Source of the DNA: Weeksellaceae bacterium
Lineage (GTDB): Bacteria; Bacteroidota; Bacteroidia; Flavobacteriales; Weeksellaceae
Assembly: GCA_028698395.1 (NCBI GenBank)
Contig: JAQVDG010000156.1
Coordinates: 1 to 5,698 of the forward strand
Reading direction: 5' to 3'
DNA length: 5,698 nucleotides
Position 1 is the stretch's first letter; each line of letters begins with the position of its first letter. A model generated the notes under the pieces. It searched no databases, was not told where the DNA came from, and saw nothing but the letters and a program-made list of their open reading frames with translations. The translations under genes and the position numbers were made by a program. This document shows positions 1 through 5,531 of the stretch, one piece after another.

Positions 1-1509
1 GGACAAACACTTTTAGAGGCTACTAATGCTGCAACTCTTGTTATTACTGACTCTACTCAATTAGCAGGACTAACAGAGGGTGAGAAAAACACCATCAAAA
101 CTGAAGGAAAAGAAGAGTGGGAAATTACCATTCAAAATACAACTCAACAGCCATTTAACCAAGCTTTAGAAAATAGAGAAATTCGGGAAGAACTTTTCAA
201 TAAAAGTTGGAGTCGAGCAGAAAACAATGAATTTTCTACCTGGAAATTAATCAAAGAAATTGTAGATTTAAGAAATCAAAAAGCAAAACTATTGGGTTAT
301 TCCAATTATGCTGCCTGGAGTTTACAAGATACCATGGTAAAAACACCGGAAACCGTAACCGATTTCTTTTCACAATTGATTCCGGCAACTTTGAATTCCA
401 TTCAGAGAGAATCCGAAGAATTAAATAAAATGATTGCTTCTGAAGGAGGTGATTTTGAGTTAAAACCTTGGGATTGGAATTTTTATGCAGAAAAAGTAAG
501 AAAAGCAAAATACGATTTAGATGAAAATCAAATCAAACCGTATTTTACCTTAAAAACTGTATTAGAGGACGGTGTTTTCTATGCAGCAACTCAACTTTAC
601 GGTATTACATTCAAAGAAAGAAAAGATATTCCGGTTTACCATCCGGATGTTTTAGTATATGAATTATTTGAAAAAGACGGAACACCATTAGGTTTATTCT
701 ATGGTGATTTTTTCAAACGTCCAAGTAAAAGAGGAGGCGCCTGGATGAGTAATTTTGTGACACAATCTCATTTACTGAACAAAAAACCGGTAATTTACAA
801 TGTGTGTAATTATAGCAAACCCGCCGAAGGCGAACCGGCTCTTCTAACCTATGACGAAGTGGAAACTATGTTTCATGAATTCGGACACGCATTGCATGGA
901 TTTTTTGCTAACCAAAAATATCCATCACTTTCCGGAACTGCCGTAGCACGGGATTTTGTGGAATTTCCTTCACAAGCAAACGAGCATTGGGCATTGTACC
1001 CACAAGTTTTGAAAAATTATGCTAAACATTATGCAACGGGTGAAGTCATTCCTCAAAGTTTAATTGAAAAAATCAAAAAAGCTTCTACATTCAATCAAGG
1101 ATTTGCTTTTGGAGAATTATTAGCTGCTGCAAATCTGGACTTTAATTACCATATATTAAATGAAGTAGGAACTGATTTTGATGCCGGGAATTTTGAAAAA
1201 GAATCCTTATCGGCTCAAAATCTATGGATAGATAATGTTCCGCCGCGTTATCGCGCAACTTATTTTAATCATATTTTCGCAGGTGGATACGCAGCAAGTT
1301 ATTATGCCTATTTATGGACTGAAATGTTAGCATTGGATACTGGAAAATGGTTTGATGAAAATGGTGGATTAAAACCGGAAAACGGACAACGTTATCGGGA
1401 TATGATTCTTTCTAAAGGGAATACAATAGAATACAAAGAAGCTTACAGAGAATTCAGAGGAAAAGAACCAAATGTCAATGCTATTCTTGAAGGAAAAGGA
1501 TTAAAATAA
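1..1509 (+). CDS. dcp: Dcp-type M3 family zinc metallopeptidase (peptidyl-dipeptidase), 5' end outside window
   Basis: The reading frame is open from base 1, giving 502 residues before TAA. Dcp proteins are usually about 680-700 residues, so roughly 180-200 N-terminal residues, including any signal peptide, are missing. The internal TTG at 292 is not a real start because homologous sequence (for example residues KEIVDLRNQKAKLLGY) runs straight through it. Visible signatures, numbered from the window edge: zinc motif HEFGH at 292-296, third zinc ligand Glu321 in DFVEFPSQ 29 residues after the first His, and the C-terminal M3 signature H-x-F-x-G-G-Y-A-A-x-Y-Y at 424-435. Family knowledge: these enzymes remove dipeptides from the C-termini of short peptides, using one zinc ion, during peptide turnover. 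The gene ends at a strong terminator and so is transcriptionally separate from what follows. An oligopeptidase A-like M3 member is the alternative; the overall sequence fits Dcp better. Confidence 0.93.
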   Translation, partial: GQTLLEATNAATLVITDSTQLAGLTEGEKNTIKTEGKEEWEITIQNTTQQPFNQALENREIREELFNKSWSRAENNEFSTWKLIKEIVDLRNQKAKLLGYSNYAAWSLQDTMVKTPETVTDFFSQLIPATLNSIQRESEELNKMIASEGGDFELKPWDWNFYAEKVRKAKYDLDENQIKPYFTLKTVLEDGVFYAATQLYGITFKERKDIPVYHPDVLVYELFEKDGTPLGLFYGDFFKRPSKRGGAWMSNFVTQSHLLNKKPVIYNVCNYSKPAEGEPALLTYDEVETMFHEFGHALHGFFANQKYPSLSGTAVARDFVEFPSQANEHWALYPQVLKNYAKHYATGEVIPQSLIEKIKKASTFNQGFAFGELLAAANLDFNYHILNEVGTDFDAGNFEKESLSAQNLWIDNVPPRYRATYFNHIFAGGYAASYYAYLWTEMLALDTGKWFDENGGLKPENGQRYRDMILSKGNTIEYKEAYREFRGKEPNVNAILEGKGLK

Positions 1510-1520
1510 AATGAACTAAT

Positions 1521-1548
1521 AAAAATCCCGAAGATTTTCGGGATTTTT
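1521..1548 (+). terminator. Rho-independent terminator after the M3 peptidase
   Basis: Perfect 12-bp inverted repeat: AAAAATCCCGAA (1521-1532) pairs with TTCGGGATTTTT (1537-1548) around a 4-base GATT loop, ending in five T. It starts 11 bases after the peptidase stop. The A-run on the left arm means it could also work on the opposite strand, but no minus-strand gene reads into it here. Confidence 0.92.
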
Positions 1549-1558
1549 ATTAACTTAA

Positions 1559-1589
1559 TTTGGATAAATACATTTTTCCGTTAAATTTG
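1559..1589 (+). promoter_or_regulatory. Bacteroidota-type promoter of the 106-aa exported protein gene
   Basis: TTTG at 1559-1562 (-33 element) and TAAATTTG at 1582-1589 (-7 element, consensus TAnnTTTG) are separated by 19 bases. This spacing fits the housekeeping sigma consensus of flavobacteria. The expected transcription start is about 1594-1598, leaving a leader of some 25 bases before the ATG at 1622. The promoter lies just after the terminator, as expected for a new transcription unit. Confidence 0.75.
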
Positions 1590-1621
1590 TTGTCTTTAAC
1601 ACACAAGCCTATTTTTCATAT

Positions 1622-1942
1622 ATGAGAAACCTTTTGATTTTATTAATCATCACACTATTTTCAACTGCTTTTGGGCAATTCTCATTACGAGATGAACGGA
1701 TAAGTTTCTTTGAGTACAATGAAAGTGAATCTGAAGAGGAAAACACCCAACGTTTCTTTGAATATGTAACTATACTTCATGTGGATGATAACTCTTCAAA
1801 CAGTAGTAAAAAACCACCTAACCCGGGAGACCCTACCCCTATTGATCAAGGAACAATATTGCTGGTTTTTGTTGCTTTAGGAATTGCTTCTTTTGCTTTC
1901 TATCAACACTATCTAAAGAAAGAAAATCATACGTCTATTTGA
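1622..1942 (+). CDS. Small exported, membrane-anchored protein with GDPxPID motif, function unknown
   Basis: This is a 106-residue protein. Residues 1-19 form a signal peptide (basic MR, then the hydrophobic stretch LLILLIITLFSTAF, small residue before Gln19). The middle (20-62) is acidic and rich in Glu, Ser and Asn. Then come KKPPNPGDPTPID (63-75), a hydrophobic membrane helix (about 78-94) and a short basic tail. The layout of signal peptide, low-complexity linker, proline-rich GDPxPID and C-terminal helix recurs in many short flavobacterial proteins. That is recalled family knowledge; I know of no assigned function. The topology implies an inner-membrane anchor with the middle part outside the cytoplasm. 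The ATG at 1622 is chosen because it opens the signal peptide directly and sits at the right distance from the promoter. It appears to be a single-gene unit. Confidence 0.75.
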   Translation: MRNLLILLIITLFSTAFGQFSLRDERISFFEYNESESEEENTQRFFEYVTILHVDDNSSNSSKKPPNPGDPTPIDQGTILLVFVALGIASFAFYQHYLKKENHTSI

Positions 1943-2007
1943 TGGTTCTCTGCAAGCCAAAATAACAGCACGTTAATCCAATCCACAAAAAAATCCAAAT
2001 AAAAAGT

Positions 2008-2036
2008 ATTGAAATAAAAATATTCACCTAAATTTG
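2008..2036 (+). promoter_or_regulatory. Bacteroidota-type promoter of the C-M operon
   Basis: ATTG at 2008-2011 (-33 element) and TAAATTTG at 2029-2036 (-7 element) are separated by 17 bases. The -7 octamer is identical to that of the promoter at 1582-1589. Transcription should begin near 2041-2044, leaving only about 12-15 bases before the ATG at 2056 and no Shine-Dalgarno sequence. It probably drives all four overlapping genes to 3897. Confidence 0.7.
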
Positions 2037-2054
2037 TCAAATAAAGACAAGTCT
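2034..2054 (+). promoter_or_regulatory. Candidate operator (C-box-like) for the XRE controller
   Basis: Two overlapping inverted repeats lie between the -7 element and the start codon: TTGTC (2034-2038) with GACAA (2046-2050), and AGAC (2045-2048) with GTCT (2051-2054). Together they give three alternating GTC/GAC half-sites. Controller proteins of type II restriction-modification systems bind such short dyads at their own promoter, so autoregulation is plausible. The role is inferred from position and symmetry only; the arms are short. Confidence 0.45.
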
Positions 2055-2055
2055 A

Positions 2056-2370
2056 ATGAAAGCAACATTCGGAGAATATATTCGGTATCATCGGAATAAA
2101 AACGAAATGACTTTGACGCAACTTGCAGCAAAGTTAGATTTAGATTCTGCCAATTTGAGTAAAATTGAAAATGGGATAAGAGACTTTGACGAAAAAAGAT
2201 TAGAAAAATTAGCCGAAGTCTTTAACCTTGATTTTGAAATGGTGCGGAATGAATTCATAACTGACAGAATTGGGAAGCAGATTTATGAATTAGACTGTTC
2301 GCCACAACTTTTAAAGGTAGCAGAAGAAAAAGCCGAATACAGAAGAACCCTAAAAAACGAAATAACATGA
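2056..2370 (+). CDS. XRE-family controller (C) protein of a restriction-modification operon
   Basis: This is a 104-residue DNA-binding protein. An XRE helix-turn-helix spans roughly residues 8-62, with turn and recognition helices in TLTQLAAKLDLDSANLSKIENG (19-40). The recognition helix carries the typical SxxNLSKIENG form. A charged helical tail (65-100) follows; it contains ECS-like CSPQLLKVAEEKAEY and could help dimerise. Its 3' end overlaps the methyltransferase start by ATGA (2367-2370), so the two are translationally coupled, the usual layout for a C gene controlling its own operon. The start at 2056 follows the promoter by a very short leader and opens directly on the domain. Control of the downstream genes is inferred from context. 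A general XRE repressor is the alternative. Confidence 0.82.
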   Translation: MKATFGEYIRYHRNKNEMTLTQLAAKLDLDSANLSKIENGIRDFDEKRLEKLAEVFNLDFEMVRNEFITDRIGKQIYELDCSPQLLKVAEEKAEYRRTLKNEIT

Positions 2371-3164
2371 GAGTAGTATCATTTTTTGCAGGTGCAGGTG
2401 GTCTTGACCTTGGTTTTAAAAAAGCGGGGTTCGATATTATTTGGGCAAATGAATTTGATAAAGAGATTTGGGAAACTTATGAAAAAAACCATCCCGAAAC
2501 TGTTTTAGACAGGCGAAGCATTGTTGATATAGACGAAAACGAAGTTCCTGAATGTGATGGAATTATTGGTGGACCACCTTGCCAAAGTTGGAGTGAAGCA
2601 GGTTCAATGCGTGGAATTTCTGACAAGCGTGGACAATTGTTTTTTGAATTTATACGAATACTAAAAGCCAAACAACCCAAATTTTTCTTAGCTGAAAATG
2701 TAAGTGGAATGTTGCTTGACAGACATTCTGACGCATTAAAAAACATAAAAAGCCTATTTCAAGAAGCAGGTTATAATCTCTCTTTTGATATGCTGAATGC
2801 CTCGGATTTCAATGTTCCACAAGATAGAAAAAGAGTATTTTTTATTGGAATCCGTCAAGATTTGGATTTTACTTTTGAATTTCCAAAACACACTTTTCCA
2901 AAAATAACTTTGGAAGAAGCCATTGCCGACTTAAAAGACAATGTTTTACCAGCAAAAGAATATAACAAAACCAATGGAAACGCTTGTAAAGTTCCTAATC
3001 ACGAATATATGATTGGTGACTTTTCTTCTATTTTTATGTCGAGAAATCGAGTGAGAAGTTGGGATGAGCAATCATTTACCATTCAGGCAGGTGGCAGACA
3101 CGCACCACTTCACCCACAAGCACCAAAAATGAAGTTTATCGAACAATATAAATTGGCAATATGA
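2367..3164 (+). CDS. C-terminally truncated HaeIII-like DNA cytosine-5 methyltransferase
   Basis: The 265 residues match M.HaeIII closely, from memory of its sequence. Motif I FAGAGGLDLGF starts at 7, and motif IV GGPPCQSWSEAG spans 68-79 with catalytic Cys72. Motif VI is ENV (110-112) and motif VIII QDRKRVFFIG (152-161). The target-recognition region contains NHEYMIGDFSSIFMSRNRVR (211-230), and motif IX is around 228-255 (WDEQSFTIQAGGRHAPLHPQAP). Full-length relatives are about 330 residues and continue with YRRLTVRECARIQ and the motif X GNAVP segment. Here the frame stops at YKLAI, about 65 residues early, and no motif X is found in any frame downstream. Motif X helps form the S-adenosylmethionine pocket, so the enzyme is probably inactive. 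Homologues modify the inner cytosine of GGCC; that specificity is inferred. It overlaps both neighbours by ATGA. Confidence 0.88.
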   Translation: MRVVSFFAGAGGLDLGFKKAGFDIIWANEFDKEIWETYEKNHPETVLDRRSIVDIDENEVPECDGIIGGPPCQSWSEAGSMRGISDKRGQLFFEFIRILKAKQPKFFLAENVSGMLLDRHSDALKNIKSLFQEAGYNLSFDMLNASDFNVPQDRKRVFFIGIRQDLDFTFEFPKHTFPKITLEEAIADLKDNVLPAKEYNKTNGNACKVPNHEYMIGDFSSIFMSRNRVRSWDEQSFTIQAGGRHAPLHPQAPKMKFIEQYKLAI

Positions 3165-3394
3165 TACAGTACAATAATCAAGCATTTTTAAGCAAGATGG
3201 TTTATTCGGAAATATACGGGGAAGTTTTGTTAGCAAGCGAAAAGTTAAATGCAAGTCTATTAGATGATAAGGGAGCATATATAAACAAAGAAGCAGAAAT
3301 AATTGATGAGCAAATTTTCTATTTCGTTCCTGATAATTATTTCTCTTTGAATGAAAAAGTGTTAATTAAAAAAATAGAAGCAGAAATTGTATGA
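3161..3394 (+). CDS. Unknown 77-aa acidic protein coupled to the downstream nuclease
   Basis: I do not recognise this family. The protein is short and acidic and has no signal peptide or membrane segment. The part from residue 13 onward (MVYSEIYGEVLLASEKLNA, then LLDDKGAYINKEAEIIDEQIFYFVPDNYF) reads like alternating strands and turns, followed by a helical end (LNEKVLIKKIEAEI). The ATG at 3161 overlaps the truncated methyltransferase stop (ATGA 3161-3164). A second ATG at 3197 (Met13) may be the original start, with the first 12 codons created by the rearrangement upstream. Its stop overlaps the nuclease start in another ATGA (3391-3394). That tight coupling suggests equal production of two interacting proteins, for example an inhibitor or specificity subunit for the nuclease, but this is inference only. 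Confidence 0.6.
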   Translation: MIQYNNQAFLSKMVYSEIYGEVLLASEKLNASLLDDKGAYINKEAEIIDEQIFYFVPDNYFSLNEKVLIKKIEAEIV

Positions 3395-3897
3395 TAAAAT
3401 ACCAATTTTTCCCTCGTTCGCAAGGTATTACGCCTGAAATAAAAGAATTAATAGAGTGTTTTATTAAAGTAGAAAAACAAATTGACTCTGAAACCAAAAA
3501 TCTTAAAAGTAATGATGTTTTAAAAAAATTAGGACCTTATTTAGAGGAGATCGGTTTTAAAGTTGAAATGAGTAAATCTGCTGCGGACAAAATTGATGTT
3601 CCGGTTTTATTTGGATATGATAATAAAATTGACAAATCTTTTAATGCTGATGCATTGAGTAAAGATGGAAAAATTGTTTTAGAAGTTGAGGCAGGTAGAG
3701 CAACGGAAAACAATCAATTTTTAAAAGACATTTTTCAAGCCTGTATGATGTTTGAAGTTGAGTATCTTGTGATTGCCGTAAGACAGATTTATAGAGGTCA
3801 TTATGACTTTGACATAATTCATACCTTTCTCGAAACTTTATATATATCAAGCAGATTACATTTACCCTTAAAAGGAATACTTTTAATTGGGTACTAA
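3391..3897 (+). CDS. Putative PD-(D/E)XK nuclease, BamHI/BglII-like
   Basis: This is a 168-residue protein. A helical N-terminal half (PEIKELIECFIKVEKQ, then LKSNDVLKKLGPYLEEIGFKVE) is followed by VPVLFGYDNK. The candidate catalytic core is FNADALSKDGKIVLEVEAGRA (84-104), with Asp87, Glu98 and Glu100: a D-x10-E-x-E pattern. After it come a helix (FLKDIFQACMM), a strand EYLVIAVRQIYRG, a helix (IIHTFLETLY) and a final strand GILLIGY. The ExE rather than ExK ending and the closing IGY/IGF strand recall BamHI (Asp94, Glu111, Glu113) and BglII. The resemblance is by eye and not verified. The start at 3391 is set by the ATGA overlap with the 77-aa gene. The protein looks complete and uninterrupted. 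The GC-rich repeat begins right after its stop. It may be a restriction-type endonuclease or a defence nuclease. Confidence 0.65.
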   Translation: MIKYQFFPRSQGITPEIKELIECFIKVEKQIDSETKNLKSNDVLKKLGPYLEEIGFKVEMSKSAADKIDVPVLFGYDNKIDKSFNADALSKDGKIVLEVEAGRATENNQFLKDIFQACMMFEVEYLVIAVRQIYRGHYDFDIIHTFLETLYISSRLHLPLKGILLIGY

Positions 3898-3898
3898 G

Positions 3899-3986
3899 TT
3901 GCGTGAGTGATAGGAGCGTAAAGCCCACAGCGAGGAACGAGCGAGGACTTGTAGCGGATAGCCCGACCCGTAGGGGCAAGCCCAGC
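3899..3986. repeat. GC-rich dispersed repeat of flavobacterial type at the rearrangement junction
   Basis: Of the 85 bases at 3901-3985, 53 are G or C, in strong contrast with the AT-rich genes on both sides. It contains an internal direct repeat, AGCGTAAAGCCC (3915-3926) and AGCGGATAGCCC (3953-3964), and a duplicated GCGAGGA (3930-3936 and 3941-3947). I recall near-identical sequence lying between genes in many flavobacterial genomes; that is memory, not a search. It begins two bases after the nuclease stop and ends where the restriction endonuclease homology begins. It encodes nothing evident. Confidence 0.65.
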
Positions 3987-3990
3987 ATAA

Positions 3991-4944
3991 TTCAATGGAA
4001 AAGCTTTTGAATTTGCCTTATTGGACGAGTTTTATTAGCGTTTAAAACCAATTACAACTGTAACAATCAAAGTAAATGAGCCTTACGAAACAGCAAAAGG
4101 TTTTTTTGATAGTTTCAAAGAAAAAGAACAGGAAATTTTTAGAATTACAGCAAGTTCAGCTATCAATTTTTTAATAGATATTGAACCAAGACTATCAAAC
4201 GGAATCAGTAAAGAAGATATTTTAGAACTTGAAATTGCGTCTGACCAAGTTGGGCAATCAGGCGATGTGAGAGATGTAATTTTAATTCGCTCACTTCAAA
4301 AGTGGGAAATTGGAGTGTCTGCAAAAAATAACCATAGAGCCGTAAAACATTCTCGACTTTCGCAATTAATAGATTTTGGCGACAAATGGTTGGGTGTTCC
4401 TTGTTCAAAAGCGTATTTTGAAGAAATAAACCCCATTTTTGATATGCTTAACGAAATCCGAAACAAGGATAAATCAACGAAATGGACAAGCATTAAAAAT
4501 ATGCATCAAGTTGTTTATATTCCAATTTTGAACGCTTTTAAGAAAGAATTACTTCGACTTGACAAAGAGAGCCCTAATATAGTTGCTGAAAATTTAGTGC
4601 AATATTTAATCGGTAACAAAGACTTTTACAAAGTTATCAAAGGTAAAAAACAAGTCGAAATCCAAGCGTATAATTTACACGGTTCATTGAACTTACCTTT
4701 TGAAAACATAAAACCAAAAGCAAGGATTCCAAAACTAAAATTGCCAAGTAGATTGATTGAAGTTGTATATCAGGAAAATTCGACTACCACCCTATTGGTT
4801 TCGCTAAATGAAGGTTGGCAAATTTCTTTTAGAATTCACAATGCAAGTTCAAGAGTTGAACCATCACTAAAATTTGATATTAATTTAGTGAGTGCACCTC
4901 ATACGTTATTCACAAATCATATTTTTATCAACAACGAAAATTAA
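3991..4944 (+). pseudogene. HaeIII-type restriction endonuclease, broken at its 5' end
   Basis: This frame resembles R.HaeIII (GGCC cutter; family RE_HaeIII) from FNGKAFEFALLDEFY at its left edge through the natural C-terminus. Clear blocks include the region after position 4255 encoding GDVRDVILIR, WEIGVSAKNNH, AVKHSRLSQLIDFGDKW, IQAYNLHGSLN and FRIHNASSRVEPSLKFDI. The DVRD...WEIGVSAK stretch probably holds the nuclease core. Two lesions are visible. No ATG opens the frame, because TAA at 3988-3990 precedes it directly, so the first few codons are gone. TAG at 4036-4038 interrupts FY-RLKP, where GAG (Glu) would fit. The only later bacterial start in the 5' half is GTG at 4267, which would delete about 80 residues and begin inside the conserved core. 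It is therefore almost certainly inactive. The 301 codons from 4039 to the TAA at 4942 are otherwise uninterrupted, so decay looks recent. Confidence 0.83.
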
Positions 4945-5097
4945 CGAACGAATAAAACTTGGCCAGCAGAGAACAAGCAGTTTTGCAAGAGAGCGGGTAA
5001 ACGGCTTCGATTGGGCATTTGTGCAAAGTCCAACTTTCGTTCTTCGATTAAACTTTTGTGCTAAAATCCCCTGCCTTCGGCAATACATGAACCGTTA
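4942..5097. repeat. Probable dispersed intergenic repeat with complementary ends
   Basis: This non-coding block is clearly richer in G and C than the genes around it. It starts with TAACG (4942-4946, sharing the pseudogene's stop codon) and ends with CGTTA (5093-5097). Near the right end is CTGCCTTCGGCAATACATGA, a type of sequence I recall from many Bacteroidota intergenic repeats. The ends are reverse complements, so the block could fold on itself. No convincing protein is encoded: the open frame at 4892-5107 merely overlaps the pseudogene tail and the repeat. An integron attC-like site is a possible but weak alternative, since the right core does not fit GTTRRRY. Confidence 0.42.
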
Positions 5098-5133
5098 TTG
5101 GAAATAGCAAACCCGAAAATCCGCACAAGAATC

Positions 5134-5147
5134 TCAAAATATTTTGA
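5134..5147. promoter_or_regulatory. Perfect 14-bp palindrome, candidate HigA operator
   Basis: TCAAAATATTTTGA is an exact palindrome ending 48 bases before the antitoxin start. Antitoxins of the HigA type are dimeric helix-turn-helix repressors that bind palindromes at their own promoters. The sequence also contains TATTTTG, one base short of a Bacteroidota -7 element, so promoter and operator might coincide; no matching -33 TTG is evident at the usual distance. The function is inferred. AT-only cores can also arise by chance. Confidence 0.4.
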
Positions 5148-5195
5148 ACTTAAAAATAGTAGAAAAAATGAAAACAAAAAATAAAAGAATTAGAA

Positions 5196-5504
5196 ATGTT
5201 CACTTTTGACCAAATAAAAGACGAGTTTATTGGAGAAATCGGAACAGAAAAAAGAACTCAATACGAACAAGAACTTCAATTGGAGGTTTTGGGAGAAATG
5301 ATACGAAAAGTTAGACTTGAACGAAATTTAACACAGGAGGAACTTGGAAAGTTGGTCGGTGTACAACGTGCACAAATTTCAAAACTTGAAAACAACACAA
5401 CTAATGTTACTATAGAAACGATTTTAAAAGTTTTTGGTGCATTAAAAGCAAAAGTAAACTTCAACGTTGAACTGATGAATAATAGAGTTCAAACATCTCG
5501 ATAA
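5196..5504 (+). CDS. HigA-like XRE antitoxin, no toxin partner in the window
   Basis: This is a 102-residue protein. The N-terminal helical part (FDQIKDEFIGEIGTEKRTQYEQELQLEVLG, 4-33) is typical of Bacteroidota HigA antitoxins. An XRE helix-turn-helix follows at about 34-88: LTQEELGKLVGVQRAQISKLEN spans 45-66, then TIETILKVFGALKAKVNFNVEL. Family members bind and neutralise a HigB/RelE-type ribosome-dependent mRNA endonuclease and repress their own operon. In Bacteroidota the toxin gene normally sits just upstream, but 4945-5195 encodes no such protein, and downstream lies rsmI on the other strand. It therefore appears orphaned, or acts as a stand-alone regulator. The start is ATG at 5196; the ATG at 5168 is out of frame and opens only 13 codons. 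Its stop is 14 bases from the rsmI stop. Confidence 0.8.
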   Translation: MFTFDQIKDEFIGEIGTEKRTQYEQELQLEVLGEMIRKVRLERNLTQEELGKLVGVQRAQISKLENNTTNVTIETILKVFGALKAKVNFNVELMNNRVQTSR

Positions 5505-5507
5505 AAG

Positions 5508-5531
5508 AGCTACTTCTGTTAACAAGTAGTT
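5508..5531. terminator. Weak hairpin between convergent higA-like gene and rsmI
   Basis: AGCTACTT (5508-5515) can pair with AAGTAGTT (5524-5531), an 8-bp stem with one G-T pair around an 8-base loop. It lies in the gap between two convergent genes and overlaps the rsmI stop, so it could serve both. It is low in GC and has no long T-run, so the call is tentative. Confidence 0.3.

Noticed and set aside
292..1509. TTG at 292 as the start of the M3 peptidase
   Set aside because: The frame is open and family-like from base 1; the gene simply begins outside the window.
3161..3394. The 77-aa protein as the missing C-terminal half of a split cytosine methyltransferase (M.AquI-like)
   Set aside because: It contains no motif X (GNAVP-like) and no RRLTVRECARIQ-like segment, and neither appears in other frames downstream of the M stop.
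3899..3986. A CRISPR array or tRNA in the GC-rich block
   Set aside because: The internal repeats are only two imperfect copies without regular spacers, and no cloverleaf or T-loop sequence is present.
3641..3988. A 115-aa minus-strand open frame
   Set aside because: It lies antisense to the nuclease and runs through the GC-rich repeat; the plus strand carries the recognisable protein pattern.
4267..4944. A functional 225-aa endonuclease starting at GTG 4267
   Set aside because: Homologous coding sequence extends about 90 codons further upstream, and this start falls inside the conserved GDVRDV core, so it is a remnant frame rather than a real gene start.
4892..5107. A 71-aa plus-strand open frame after the endonuclease
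   Set aside because: It overlaps the pseudogene tail in another frame and then reads through repeat-like non-coding sequence; its translation resembles no protein family.
4945..5195. A HigB toxin gene upstream of the HigA-like gene
   Set aside because: No frame gives a RelE/HigB-like protein; stops interrupt all plus-strand frames and the stretch before the antitoxin is A-rich and non-coding.
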